From contig JBFWVJ010000003.1 of the NCBI GenBank assembly GCA_050246795.1, positions 1 through 64,000 on the forward strand: a stretch of DNA of 64,000 nucleotides, in the 5' to 3' direction. The number at the start of each line of letters is the position of its first letter. Positions within the stretch are counted from its first letter, which is position 1. The translations under genes and the position numbers were made by a program. Shown here piece by piece: positions 8,681-17,923 of this stretch. The DNA comes from JBFWVJ01 sp050246795 (GTDB taxonomy: Bacteria; Patescibacteriota; Gracilibacteria; JAUYGZ01). Below the pieces are notes generated by a model, which saw only the letters and a list, made by a program, of their open reading frames with translations, had not been told where the DNA came from and did no database searches.

Positions 8681-10354
8681 CTAGATTTTCATCATCTGCT
8701 CCTCCTTCCTCCTCCTCCAAAGTCGAATGAATCCATAGCCGGAAATCAATAACGGGATGAGGAAAATCGCCAAATACTTCATGGCCGTCTTCTGGGACTG
8801 ATCGATCTCGCGGATAGCAGCCGATCCAACCGACTTCGAACGAATCCCAATCAAGGTGTCACCCAAGGTAAGCGAATCAATCGTGTTCAAAAACAGCACG
8901 AGCGAAGTCTGGTCGTTTTGAATAGCTGGATCAGCGATGAAATCGGAATCAGAGAAAAGAACCACCTCAGACTCGGCCTGTGCCTCAAGAAGAACCTCAC
9001 GACCATTTTTATTTTGGTCTGGGGTGACAGTTCGAAGCTCAAAATCCTTGGTCTCAGCTTGTTCAACCCATTGCTGCAATACGGGCACCGCTACCGCAGT
9101 TGAAATTCTCGGTAACAATCCTCTGACAGACACCATCATCGGCTTTGATCCTCCCTGCTCTGGCTTTGGCTGGGGGATACTGGAAGGATTGAGCTGGAAT
9201 GGGTAGTCCTGATACCAAGAAGAGGGCGAAGTATTGACGATCTGGTCGTAAGAAAGCCCAGCGACTTGGTTAATGCTGATACTGCTAGCAAAACGAACCA
9301 CGAACGAAGGGATCTTGGCAACGATGGGGTTCGCTGAAAAATTGTCCGCCACCAGTCGAATAAAAGGTGGGAATTGAAGGAAGTAAAAGCGACCCGGCCC
9401 TTCACTAAAGTTTGCCAATTCTGACAAGGTATCGAGCATCACGTTCGAATCGACCGTTAGTCCAAATGGGCTCAACAAGGTCTTCGCATTCACATCCAAC
9501 ACCTCCAGGTTCAAACCATTCTCGATCTGCCGTATGCCATCGACGAGAAAGACGGCCTTCCCGCCTCGCAAAAGGAACTGATCGATCTCAAAAACCGCAC
9601 GTTCGGTCAGATCACGCTTTGGACCAGCCACCACCAAGACATCGACTCCCTCCAGGGACTGTTGCTTGGAAAAATCGACCATCCGCACTTCATAATTCTT
9701 CCGGAGGAACTGACCAACGGCATTGTAATCCTCCTGTGGTCTTTGACCTGACACCTGGACTCCTGCACCCATTTGGTGCTCACCATGCCCTTGGAGAAAT
9801 CCAACGACATGGATTCTGGGCTGAGTCATCTTGATGATCAACGAAGTGAGATCATACTCGAGGTTCGCCGCGTCCTGTTCCTGAATCACCGGGATGGCTT
9901 CCGTTTTCCCTTCAAAGAAAAGCCCGATCCCTAGATACCCATTCTGGACCTGAAAGCTGTCATTCTCGCGTACCTGCATTCGCACCTGCTGAACGCCAAT
10001 TTGTTGGGCCTCCTGAGCAGACTCGACATCCTCAGCCGGATCCACGAACTCGTAGTCAAAATTTCCTCCACTGTAGGCCTTATACTCCGACAAAATATCT
10101 CTGACATATTGTCGTACTGGGATCAATTGGGGAGGCAGGTTTTCAGTAAAATAGGCCTTCACGGTCACGATATCTTCCAATCCCTGTAAGAGTTCTTTGG
10201 TCGAGTCGGATATCGAATACTGGTCATCCCGTGTCCAATCAAATCGCACAAAGTATCTGAGCGAAAGAATATTCACCAGGATAAGAATCCCCAGCACGAT
10301 GAAAACGGCTGCTTTGTGATGAATGGAATAGGTTTTTTTGTCTCGAAAATCCAT
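8681..10354 (-). CDS. GldG-like ABC transporter auxiliary protein, 557 aa
   Basis: Matches the ABC-transporter auxiliary (GldG) layout. There is an N-terminal membrane helix (about 15-38) and an extracytoplasmic domain starting FDWTRDDQYSIS, then the typical TVKAYFTENLPPQ, VDPAEDVESAQEAQ and HVVGFLQGHGEH segments. A C-terminal helix (about 525-545) ends in a basic tail. In Bacteroidetes, GldF and GldG work with the GldA ATPase in gliding and secretion. Elsewhere the function is unknown and only export-related work can be inferred. It follows the permease gene by 49 bp. Confidence 0.8.
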   Translation of the reverse strand: MDFRDKKTYSIHHKAAVFIVLGILILVNILSLRYFVRFDWTRDDQYSISDSTKELLQGLEDIVTVKAYFTENLPPQLIPVRQYVRDILSEYKAYSGGNFDYEFVDPAEDVESAQEAQQIGVQQVRMQVRENDSFQVQNGYLGIGLFFEGKTEAIPVIQEQDAANLEYDLTSLIIKMTQPRIHVVGFLQGHGEHQMGAGVQVSGQRPQEDYNAVGQFLRKNYEVRMVDFSKQQSLEGVDVLVVAGPKRDLTERAVFEIDQFLLRGGKAVFLVDGIRQIENGLNLEVLDVNAKTLLSPFGLTVDSNVMLDTLSELANFSEGPGRFYFLQFPPFIRLVADNFSANPIVAKIPSFVVRFASSISINQVAGLSYDQIVNTSPSSWYQDYPFQLNPSSIPQPKPEQGGSKPMMVSVRGLLPRISTAVAVPVLQQWVEQAETKDFELRTVTPDQNKNGREVLLEAQAESEVVLFSDSDFIADPAIQNDQTSLVLFLNTIDSLTLGDTLIGIRSKSVGSAAIREIDQSQKTAMKYLAIFLIPLLISGYGFIRLWRRRKEEQMMKI

Positions 10355-10403
10355 AAAAAAATGGTAAGGAGAAGGCGAAGATGATCATCCTCGCCTTTCA
10401 TAA

Positions 10404-11120
10404 TTATTTAAATCTTCGTCCAGCAATCTGCTGAACATTTAAGAAGAGAAAGAATCCAATAAACGAAAGGTAAAAAAGCACATCTCTCGAATCAATCACT
10501 CCACGGGAAATACTCTCGAAATGGGCACCAAGACCCAAGAACTGCAAGAACCCGGTCATGAAACCAGGAACACTCTGCAGCACAAACACTTGTCCAACGA
10601 TGAAGAACAAAAATGAAGCCACGATCGCCAGGATAAAAGCGATGATTTGATTATCGGTAAAAGCAGAAAGCCATACACCGAGAGCGATGTACGCTCCGCC
10701 CAAGAACAATGCTCCGACATACGATGAAAGAATCACTCCCAGATCTGCAGGTCCAGACCAAAGAACCACCACCGGGATCATAAAAGAAAGCAGCAGGGTA
10801 ATTCCCAAAAAAAGCAGACTCGCGAAGTACTTCCCCAGCACCACTTCATGGTCCTTCACCGGCATGGTAAGAAGCGTCTCAATGGTGCCAAGTTTCTTCT
10901 CTTCCGCCCACACCCTCATGGTGACCGCCGGGACAATAAACAAGAACATCCAGGGCACGAGACCAAAGAAATAGCGCATATCAGCCTGTCCGAGGACGAA
11001 ATAATTCTGAAAAAAGAGCCACCCTGTCACAACCAGGAAAACATCGATGAAAATATACGCGAGTGGCGAATTGAAGTACGCCCTGAGTTCCTTTTTGGCA
11101 ATGGTCCAAATATGGTTCAT
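10404..11120 (-). CDS. ABC-2 type permease (GldF-like), 238 aa
   Basis: Six hydrophobic segments with the ABC-2 pattern: WTIAKKELRAYFNSPLAYIF at the start, WAEEKKLGTIETLLTMPV in the first cytoplasmic loop and VVLGKYFASLL after it. It is the membrane partner of the ATPase encoded just upstream and probably exports an unknown substrate or drives a membrane machine with the GldG-like protein. ATG start at 11120. Confidence 0.85.
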   Translation of the reverse strand: MNHIWTIAKKELRAYFNSPLAYIFIDVFLVVTGWLFFQNYFVLGQADMRYFFGLVPWMFLFIVPAVTMRVWAEEKKLGTIETLLTMPVKDHEVVLGKYFASLLFLGITLLLSFMIPVVVLWSGPADLGVILSSYVGALFLGGAYIALGVWLSAFTDNQIIAFILAIVASFLFFIVGQVFVLQSVPGFMTGFLQFLGLGAHFESISRGVIDSRDVLFYLSFIGFFLFLNVQQIAGRRFK

Positions 11121-11127
11121 AGTTGGT

Positions 11128-11190
11128 AGCTTGTTAGCTTTTTAAAGAATTAGTTTTTTTTAGGAGGGGAACTTCGTTAGCTCGATTGTT
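11128..11190. repeat. GTTAGCTT-type repeat between ATPase and permease genes
   Basis: Units TAGCTTGTTAGCTTTTT and CTTCGTTAGCTCG resemble the element at 6199-6281. It fills part of the 121-bp gap inside the ABC operon and appears non-coding. Confidence 0.35.
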
Positions 11191-11241
11191 CATTCCCAGC
11201 CAACATACCTTCTCCTGCAATTCTTCCTGTTCATACAAGTC

Positions 11242-12183
11242 TTACGAGTCCTTCCCCGTAAGTTCGGCAAAAACATCTTCCAGCGTCTTCCCCTCTCGTT
11301 GAACCTCGACCAGGTCAAACCCGCCACTCACGACAGCCTGAGTGATCTGCTTCCGAAGGTCCTGATTGGACTCCGTTTCGACTTCAAACATGCTGTACCC
11401 CTTCTCGACGCCTCGATCAATCTTGAGAACGTGGGTAACGCCGTTGATCTCCTCAAGCTTCTTAATCAAGCCCTTGCCTTCTCCTTCGATCTTCACTCGG
11501 ATCAAGGCCTTGTCCTTGTGCTGTGAACGAAGTTCTTGAGCAGTACCTGAAGCGACAATACGGCCTTTGTTGATGATGAGTACCCGGTCACAAGTTGCCT
11601 CGGCCTCAGAAAGAATATGAGTGCTCAAGATAATCGTCTTCTCTTTCCCGATTTCCTTGATCAAGGAACGGATTTCAATAATTTGATTGGGATCCAGTCC
11701 GGAAGTCGGCTCGTCGAGGATCAGGACTTCTGGATCATGAAGCAAGGCTTGCGCCAAACCTACCCGCTGTTTGTATCCCTTACTGAGGTGTCCGATCTCC
11801 TGTCGAAGCCGGGGAGCCAGTCCAGTTTTTTCAGCTACTTCTCGGATTCGCCTTTTCTTCTGGGACTTTGGAATTTCCCGAATATCGGCTAAATACTCCA
11901 AATACTCCTCCACCTTCATATCTTGATAGAGTGGAGCATTTTCTGGCAAATACCCGATCGATTTTTTTACGAGGTAAGGATTCTCAAACGCGTCATGTCC
12001 ATTGATCGTCACTTCACCGGAAGTAGCCGGCAAAAAGCAGGTAAGGATCCTCATGGTGGAAGTTTTTCCAGCACCATTCGGCCCCAGGAGGCCTACGATC
12101 TCACCTTTTTTGATCTCAAATGATATATCATCAACGGCTACGAAATCTCCATACAGCTTCTTGAGACTTTCTACTTTGATCAT
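11242..12183 (-). CDS. ABC transporter ATPase (GldA/CcmA-like), 313 aa
   Basis: Cytoplasmic ATP-hydrolysing subunit. Walker A GPNGAGKTS (about 33-41), signature LSKGYKQRV, Walker B LILDEPTSGLD and the switch His in STHILSEAE are intact. A C-terminal extension of about 90 residues is typical of GldA-type ATPases. It heads the minus-strand operon whose next genes are the permease and the GldG-like protein, and has its own promoter (12208-12235). Confidence 0.9.
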   Translation of the reverse strand: MIKVESLKKLYGDFVAVDDISFEIKKGEIVGLLGPNGAGKTSTMRILTCFLPATSGEVTINGHDAFENPYLVKKSIGYLPENAPLYQDMKVEEYLEYLADIREIPKSQKKRRIREVAEKTGLAPRLRQEIGHLSKGYKQRVGLAQALLHDPEVLILDEPTSGLDPNQIIEIRSLIKEIGKEKTIILSTHILSEAEATCDRVLIINKGRIVASGTAQELRSQHKDKALIRVKIEGEGKGLIKKLEEINGVTHVLKIDRGVEKGYSMFEVETESNQDLRKQITQAVVSGGFDLVEVQREGKTLEDVFAELTGKDS

Positions 12184-12207
12184 AGTGATGATAAAAAACC
12201 GGGTGAA

Positions 12208-12235
12208 AGTATAAACATCAGACCTTATCGTTCAA
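12208..12235 (-). promoter_or_regulatory. Promoter of the ABC transporter operon
   Basis: Read on the minus strand: TTGAAC (12235-12230), 16-nt spacer, TATACT (12213-12208). It lies 25 bp before the ATPase start and faces away from the 100-bp repeat array. Confidence 0.65.
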
Positions 12236-12290
12236 GATTTTAACAGAGAATAAACTTGATAAAAAAGATAGTGACGGGTGTGGATACAAT

Positions 12291-12710
12291 TCACAGAACT
12301 GGTTCGGACTCCGTTGGTTCCGCGTCTCCCGACCGGAACCAAAGTGCCATGATGGACTGTAAAATCGTGACAGAACTGGTTCGGATCAAGGATAAGAACC
12401 AGCTGCAATTTTGCTGGTTCCGTGTCTCCCGACCGGAACCAAAGTGCCATGATGGACTGTAAAATCGTGACAGAACTGGTTCGGATCAAGGATAAGAACC
12501 AGCTGCAATTTTGCTGGTTCCGTGTCTCCCGACCGGAACCAAAGTGCCATGATGGACTGTAAAATCGTGACAGAACTGGTTCGGATCAAGGATAAGAACC
12601 AGCTGCAATTTTGCTGGTTCCGTGTCTCCCGACCGGAACCAAAGTGTCATGATGGACTGTAAAATCGTGACAGAACTGGTTCGAATCAGAGATCAGAACA
12701 AGCTGTAACA
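12291..12710. repeat. Tandem array of 100-bp repeats between divergent promoters
   Basis: Three full units start at 12361, 12461 and 12561 (each AAAATCGTGACAGAACTGG...), an exact 100-bp period. A fourth is partial and diverged from 12661, and a 30-bp-shorter unit precedes them (12291-12360). The full units are almost identical; one C/T change is visible in the third. Each unit contains alternating GGTTC and GAACC arms, including GAACCAGC/GCTGGTTC and GGTTCCG/CGGAACC, so it can fold into successive hairpins. Open frames through it on both strands are by-products of the period. A remnant lies at 8636-8670. Confidence 0.9.
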
Positions 12711-12740
12711 GCTGCCATCCGCACCGGCCTGACTGGAGCA

Positions 12741-12768
12741 TTGAAAATTCATTGAGGAAGATTATAAT
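12741..12768 (+). promoter_or_regulatory. Promoter of hflX
   Basis: TTGAAA (12741-12746), 16-nt spacer, TATAAT (12763-12768). The leader is about 20 nt and has no Shine-Dalgarno before the ATG at 12795. Confidence 0.75.
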
Positions 12769-12794
12769 CGGATCTCTCCTAACAACGCCACCGA

Positions 12795-13952
12795 ATGTCA
12801 CAAAAAAGTTCTCACCACGAGAACACTCTCCTCAGCCCCAAAAAAACCATCGTCGTCGACATCATTCCACCCGATAAGACGACCAGCCAGGCACGTCAGG
12901 AAGTCGACGAACTCTGCCGCCTCGTAGAAACCTACGGAGGCATCGTCATCTTGGAAGTCCTGCAGAAACGAGGTCGCCCATCATCGAAGACCTTCCTCGG
13001 GGAAGGAAAAGCAGAGGAAGCCGCGGAAAAAGCGAAAGAACACAAAGTCGACATGGTCATCATCAATGGCTTTTTGAAACCCGCACAGTCAACACATTTG
13101 CGCAAACTCTTCAGCTATGATCCCAAAGACCTGACCGGACAAAAAGACATCCCTATTTGGGACCGCACCGATATCATCCTGAAAATCTTCGAAAAACATG
13201 CGAAGAGTCAAAAAGCCTTGCTGCAAATCAAGTTGGCGCAGCTGAAGCACCAAATCCCGAAGATCTACCAGTACCAAACCAAGCTCTTCGATAAGGAACG
13301 CGGAGGGATCAGCGGGAATCGTGGCGCTGGGGAAAAAGGCATCGAGCAAGAAAAGCGACATATTCGCAACCAGATCAAAGAAGTCGAAAAGAAACTGGAA
13401 CTGGTCAAAAACACCCACACCAACCAGCGCGAACGTCGGAAAAAGAACGGACTCAAAACCGTAGCCCTGGTAGGCTATACGAATGCCGGGAAATCAACCC
13501 TGCTCAAAGCACTGACAAAAAAAGACACCTACATCGCCGATGAACTCTTCGCGACGCTCGACACCAAGCTCGGCTCCATCTGGCTTCCGGATGCGAATAA
13601 CCCATGGAAAGGAGAAAAAGTGCTGATCGCCGACACTATCGGATTCATCCAAAATCTACCACCGCACCTCATCGAAAGCTTCAAAGCCACCCTCGATGAA
13701 GTCCAGGAAGCTGACCTGATCCTCCACGTCATCGACAGCTCAGATCCCGAGCAAGCCATGAAGATCAAAGTGGTGGACGATATCCTCCAGGACCTGGTCG
13801 ATGAGCAAACGTCAATTGTTCGCGTCTTCAATAAGTCTGACCAACAAACCTACTGCTTAAGAGAACAAAAAGGACAGCTTTGTGTGTCGGCAGGGAAAAA
13901 AACTGGCCTGGATGATCTGAAAGAAGGCGTACAAAAACTGATAAAAGCCTAG
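12795..13952 (+). CDS. hflX: Ribosome-associated GTPase HflX
   Basis: A GTPase that splits or rescues stalled ribosomes in other bacteria. The N-terminal HflX domain (about 18-190) carries TFLGEGKAEE and the glycine-rich KERGGISGNRGAGEKGIEQ loop. The G domain has G1 GYTNAGKST, G3 DTIGFIQNLP and G4 FNKSD. It has 385 residues; the C-terminal extra domain of larger HflX proteins is absent. It is expressed from its own promoter, divergent from the ABC operon. Confidence 0.95.
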   Translation: MSQKSSHHENTLLSPKKTIVVDIIPPDKTTSQARQEVDELCRLVETYGGIVILEVLQKRGRPSSKTFLGEGKAEEAAEKAKEHKVDMVIINGFLKPAQSTHLRKLFSYDPKDLTGQKDIPIWDRTDIILKIFEKHAKSQKALLQIKLAQLKHQIPKIYQYQTKLFDKERGGISGNRGAGEKGIEQEKRHIRNQIKEVEKKLELVKNTHTNQRERRKKNGLKTVALVGYTNAGKSTLLKALTKKDTYIADELFATLDTKLGSIWLPDANNPWKGEKVLIADTIGFIQNLPPHLIESFKATLDEVQEADLILHVIDSSDPEQAMKIKVVDDILQDLVDEQTSIVRVFNKSDQQTYCLREQKGQLCVSAGKKTGLDDLKEGVQKLIKA

Positions 13953-14008
13953 TCACTTTGATAGCAAGTCTAGTGTCATGCAAAGAAGTAGTGAATCACT
14001 ACAGCTAC

Positions 14009-14037
14009 TTGACTTTATAAGAAAAGGAATTAAAATA
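14009..14037 (+). promoter_or_regulatory. Possible promoter of the structured leader
   Basis: TTGACT (14009-14014), 17-nt spacer, AAAATA (14032-14037). The start would fall about 25 nt before the closing stem of the leader RNA at 14071. The -10 box is poor. Confidence 0.4.
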
Positions 14038-14070
14038 CCAGCCTCTTTGATTGACCCTTGAAATACTCTC

Positions 14071-14199
14071 TGACCAGCACTAAGGGAACTCTCTGCTAAA
14101 AAGCAAAGAGGTCTCATGCGTCGCATATAGTCGCGTTAGACCGCTTTCCGAAAATTCGCAGAGAATTCACTCTCTGCTGGTCAAAAAGCACTGTGCTTT
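14071..14199 (+). ncRNA. Structured leader RNA with a multi-branch fold (candidate cis-regulator)
   Basis: TGACCAGC (14071-14078) can pair with GCTGGTCA (14176-14183). Inside are three hairpins: CTCTcTGCT/AGCAaAGAG (14089-14110), GTCT...AGAC (14111-14141, containing ATGCG/CGCAT) and GCAGAGA/TCTCTGC (14158-14177, partly competing with the closing stem). AAAGC/GCTTT (14185-14199) follows directly before a Shine-Dalgarno (GAGGA, about 14202) and the start at 14213. I recognise no known riboswitch class. The gap 13953-14070 otherwise holds only the possible promoter. Confidence 0.55.
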
Positions 14200-14212
14200 A
14201 TGAGGAACTACG

Positions 14213-14908
14213 ATGTTCTCAAAAACTCCTTTTACTCTGAGAATCAGAGTAACCCGGGATGAAAATCTCGTGCCTCAGTGGGAAGTAAGTACTTCCCCCA
14301 GAATTGAGCACATAGAAAAAGCTGTTGAAAAGCTCAAACCAACCATCACCCTCTCCGGAGAAGGTGAGATTGGCGAGTGTACACTCATTGTTAACCATCG
14401 AGGTGAGACAACCACCACATGTTTGGAGCAGAAAGGTCTCAAGAACCTTAGTCTCCAAACACTGTTTGATCTGTCACAACAAGGGTACCTACTCTTGGGT
14501 GAGGCAGATTATCTCGTCGAGCGCACAATTCAAAAAGCTAGCACCGACATACAGCTCCACAGGCTGAAGAAACTAGCACTGAAACAACCAGGACTTTTAA
14601 AGAAAGGCATCGAAATAAAAGTCGGGGAATTCTTGGAATTTGCAAAAAGCAGTGAAGTTGCATTAGAGTTTTTTCTGGATCCTCCTCTGGAGGAAACAAC
14701 TCCCCGATCGTACATCGAGGAGAACCTGATCCACGCTTTGAACGAAAAGCTGAACGACAGAGTGAAAATTGCTTTCGTGTCAGATCTCAAAACAGCAGTA
14801 GAGTTAGTAAACATTCTGAGTTCGGAATTCGATTCTGTCGTCGAAGTGTTGGCAAACAAGTACGAAGCCGAGGCCGAAGAACTCAGAAAGTCTGGAGTGG
14901 AGATCTGA
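14213..14908 (+). CDS. Hypothetical protein, 231 aa
   Basis: Not recognised. A soluble alpha/beta protein with no signal peptide or membrane segment; the C-terminal part is helical and charged. It is one of few non-GC-rich genes here with a Shine-Dalgarno (GAGGA), and it sits between an elaborate folded leader and a strong 3' hairpin. It therefore shares the cassette-like layout of the GC-rich orphan genes, although its own base composition is ordinary. It ends in TGA. Confidence 0.7.
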   Translation: MFSKTPFTLRIRVTRDENLVPQWEVSTSPRIEHIEKAVEKLKPTITLSGEGEIGECTLIVNHRGETTTTCLEQKGLKNLSLQTLFDLSQQGYLLLGEADYLVERTIQKASTDIQLHRLKKLALKQPGLLKKGIEIKVGEFLEFAKSSEVALEFFLDPPLEETTPRSYIEENLIHALNEKLNDRVKIAFVSDLKTAVELVNILSSEFDSVVEVLANKYEAEAEELRKSGVEI

Positions 14909-14929
14909 GTTCTGAGTGAAGTTCCCACT

Positions 14930-14964
14930 GAACCCTACCCCGTGATCCGGGGTGGGGTTCTTCC
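14930..14964 (+). terminator. Intrinsic terminator
   Basis: GAACCCTACCCCG (14930-14942) pairs over 13 positions with CGGGGTGGGGTTC (14948-14960), followed by TTCCTT. Confidence 0.8.
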
Positions 14965-14969
14965 TTCAA

Positions 14970-14998
14970 TTGATAAAATCAAAGAAATACTGTATAAT
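14970..14998 (+). promoter_or_regulatory. Promoter of the calpain-like gene
   Basis: TTGATA (14970-14975), 17-nt spacer, TATAAT (14993-14998), with a leader of about 14 nt to the ATG at 15019. Confidence 0.85.
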
Positions 14999-15018
14999 TA
15001 AATGATTTAAAACTCCCT

Positions 15019-17850
15019 ATGGAGACGCTCCAAGACCCTTTTGAAGTACCACTTCACCGGAAACCCGACAACCTCGATACGCAGACCGGAGAATTCCTCC
15101 CTGGCGCAAAAGAAGAAACCCCAGATCCAGACCGGGAGGAAGCCAGGGACTTGACCCAAAAAGAAGTCCAGGACATTTACCCTCACCCAAGTCCACATCC
15201 ACGCATCAGACAAGCAGCTGGCCTCGGCCAGTGCTATTTTGCCCTTGGACTCACGGTCATGCACGAAAGTCCGAAGTTCAACCAACTCATCAAGGAATGC
15301 ATCAAAAAAACGGCTACTGGTTGGCAAATAAAATTTTGGGGAGCAGACTTTGCCGTTCAAGTGGAAGAATCTGACCTTGGCAGAGGGTTGAGACAAGTGG
15401 AAAAGCAAACAGGAATCTTCAAAGTCATCGGGCAAATCGAAAGTGACAACCCCGTCGACCAGATCATAGAATTAGCCTACGCGGCCTACGAAAGACAAAG
15501 AAATAAGGGGACAAATGCTAGAATCAAAGACATCCTGCTTGAGTTGGATGATGGTGGCTATTCCCATCACTTTCTCCAAGTCGTCCTCGGCGAGTACTAC
15601 GACTACAGTCCTCAATACAAAAGCATTTCACCCGAAGTCGGAGGACAAGAAGTCGGACATACGATGCAATACGGCGAATCAAACTCGACACTGAAAAGTT
15701 GCACGTACAAAGACACCAACAGAGTATTCGAGCTTCTCAAACAAAAACATCAACATCCATCCACCATACTGATCACCTGTGCTCCCCCTGCAGAGGGACC
15801 ATATAGGGAATACGGAGAAGCGATACACGAACGAGCACGGAAGAAAAGGGACGAATTCGGAGCAAGGAAAACCTACATGGATCCCCAGCGTAGGTTCGTG
15901 GCGAGACACGCATATGGCCTCAGAGTGAAGGCCATAGATGAAAAGAAAAAGTCAGCCCAAGTGATCATCATCAACCCTTGGGACAGCAGCAAAGAGTGGG
16001 ACATCAGCTTTGAAGAGTTTCTCGAATACTTCAGGCTCATCGCACCAGTACACATTCTCGAACAACCCAAAAAAGGGAACCTTATTCGCCGAATAAAACT
16101 CAAAAAAGGTTCAGAAGAAACCCAAAGCTTCGAATACGGAAATCGCGATGTATTCGTCAGGACAGGAGGATTCGCCCTCAAGATCAGCAGAGACAATGGA
16201 CTTTGGTTCGTCTCAAATCCGAGCACTTCTATCAAAAAAACGATTCAAGCAAATGAGCTCGGCAAAAAATTTCAAGTCGGAAGGATCGCATCACAAGAAA
16301 AAGTTTTTCAAACCAACAGTCCCGAATGCTCCCGACATCACTATGACATCACCTTCACCCATGACAAATTCGAGGTGACGATCAGAAGTCAAAAAGGCGA
16401 CCTCCACATCCAAGAGTCATTTGATATCAACGAGGAAAATGAAGCTGAGAGCATGAGCTATTATCCAGATGAGGCACATCGAGTCCTAAGAGAAGGGAAC
16501 AAAGAGGTCTTGAAGATGATTTTAAAAGACCACAAAAGCTTTCCTGCATATCCATACACATCCGCCACAGCGCTTCTGAGACATTACATGAATATCGACT
16601 TCGACGCAGCAGCGATCGTTGAGTTGGGATACCCCCAGGGAGTCCCTGCCAATCCAACGCATTACAAAGCACTCATCACCAAGGACAAAAACACAGTGAT
16701 CGTTTTTTATGTCTACCAGGAAAACGGGGTCAACAAAGTCAGTTGGGAAAACTACAACCCCCATCTCCAAACCGCTCCCAAAACCCTCAAAGAAAAACTC
16801 TTGAAAACACTCGACAAGCTTTTCCTAGAGATCCGATCAGCGGATTCGACTCATCTTCCTCTTCGATCAGAAGATATTGAAACCTTGATCAAACCTGCGA
16901 AAGAGGCCTTCGAACGATTCGAAAACCCCACCTCTCAGGAGATAGTAAGCGATGATGGGGTGAAATACCGAATCCTTCGCTATCAAAACGGCAACTATGA
17001 ATGGGAAAAAAGTGAACCGGTGACTCCCGAATTCCTCCAAAAAGAAATCCAGGAGCGAATTCGTCAGACAATGGAACCTTTTTATCAGGTTAAAAAAATC
17101 ATCGAAGAAAAAAATCTGAACCTCATGAAAGACGACATCTGCTTTCCTTACATCAGCCTTCCCTATGCTCTGGAAGAACTCATCGGGGCAGGGATCTCAA
17201 GGCATGAAACATCCCATGCCGTGGGGATTCTTGGAACCGAAAAGTACATCAATGCCGTAACTACAGACGGCAAGATACTGGAACTGGTGCTGACGAGGGG
17301 AGGTTCGATAGAGGTCAAAGATCATACCGACAGCTATTGGACAGATTTCGACTTGTCTGAGGAAACGATCAAGTTCACAAATCTTCTAAAAAGTGCACCA
17401 TTTCAAATAGATCTCACACGAGAACAGCTGGAGAAAATACGAGGAATAGAAATTGAAACACTAAATCCAAATGACATGATGAAAATGATGACCTTTGAAG
17501 ACACCGATCTTGTCCGAACTGCAGATGGAAAAGTGCTTCAATACAGAAAGTCAGGTGATACGATCCATCTAACGGAGACGGGAAAGAGATCATTTCCAAA
17601 CGGCGAGAAGCTACTTTCAGAAATCATGCAGCTAGATGGAAAAAAAGACGTGATGGACGTGATTCGTAGCAGACCCACTTCGGTTCGCGCTACCAGCCAC
17701 GACCTAGAAGGACTCATGATCTCAAGCGCGGATTTGATCGCACGAAAATCATCTGAAAAAGAATATATAAAAATTCAAACAGCAGATGATGAGACATATC
17801 TGCTCGAAATAAGTGGAGACAAAAGGGTCTACCGAGCAGAAAAGATCTAG
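15019..17850 (+). CDS. Calpain-like cysteine peptidase with FHA-like region, 943 aa
   Basis: The N-terminal third resembles peptidase family C2. GLGQCYFALGL supplies a putative catalytic Cys72, RHAYGLRV a His297 and IINPWDSS an Asn319, in the correct order and context (calpains: GDCW, HAY, NPWG). IIELAYAAYE also fits the conserved Ala-Tyr segment. Around residues 415-480 there is an FHA-like signature (FQVGR ... CSRHHYDITF ... KGDLHI), which in true FHA domains binds phosphothreonine. The remaining 450 residues are not recognised. No signal peptide is visible, so it probably acts in the cytoplasm. ATG start without Shine-Dalgarno (CCCTATG). Substrate unknown; calpain assignment fairly firm, FHA less so. 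Confidence 0.7.
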   Translation: METLQDPFEVPLHRKPDNLDTQTGEFLPGAKEETPDPDREEARDLTQKEVQDIYPHPSPHPRIRQAAGLGQCYFALGLTVMHESPKFNQLIKECIKKTATGWQIKFWGADFAVQVEESDLGRGLRQVEKQTGIFKVIGQIESDNPVDQIIELAYAAYERQRNKGTNARIKDILLELDDGGYSHHFLQVVLGEYYDYSPQYKSISPEVGGQEVGHTMQYGESNSTLKSCTYKDTNRVFELLKQKHQHPSTILITCAPPAEGPYREYGEAIHERARKKRDEFGARKTYMDPQRRFVARHAYGLRVKAIDEKKKSAQVIIINPWDSSKEWDISFEEFLEYFRLIAPVHILEQPKKGNLIRRIKLKKGSEETQSFEYGNRDVFVRTGGFALKISRDNGLWFVSNPSTSIKKTIQANELGKKFQVGRIASQEKVFQTNSPECSRHHYDITFTHDKFEVTIRSQKGDLHIQESFDINEENEAESMSYYPDEAHRVLREGNKEVLKMILKDHKSFPAYPYTSATALLRHYMNIDFDAAAIVELGYPQGVPANPTHYKALITKDKNTVIVFYVYQENGVNKVSWENYNPHLQTAPKTLKEKLLKTLDKLFLEIRSADSTHLPLRSEDIETLIKPAKEAFERFENPTSQEIVSDDGVKYRILRYQNGNYEWEKSEPVTPEFLQKEIQERIRQTMEPFYQVKKIIEEKNLNLMKDDICFPYISLPYALEELIGAGISRHETSHAVGILGTEKYINAVTTDGKILELVLTRGGSIEVKDHTDSYWTDFDLSEETIKFTNLLKSAPFQIDLTREQLEKIRGIEIETLNPNDMMKMMTFEDTDLVRTADGKVLQYRKSGDTIHLTETGKRSFPNGEKLLSEIMQLDGKKDVMDVIRSRPTSVRATSHDLEGLMISSADLIARKSSEKEYIKIQTADDETYLLEISGDKRVYRAEKI

Positions 17851-17923
17851 ACGAAGAAAAAGATGCATTTCAAAACCCAGAAGAGTACAATAGCTTCTCG
17901 ATTGAGCTATTCATACTGTTCCT

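Noticed and set aside
12291..12710. Could be a CRISPR array
   Set aside because: The whole 100-bp unit is repeated with no variable spacers, and no cas genes are nearby.
12256..12801. Overlapping frames of 65-85 codons in both directions through the 100-bp repeats
   Set aside because: The repeat length is not a multiple of three and the frames copy each other by the period; no start signal fits.
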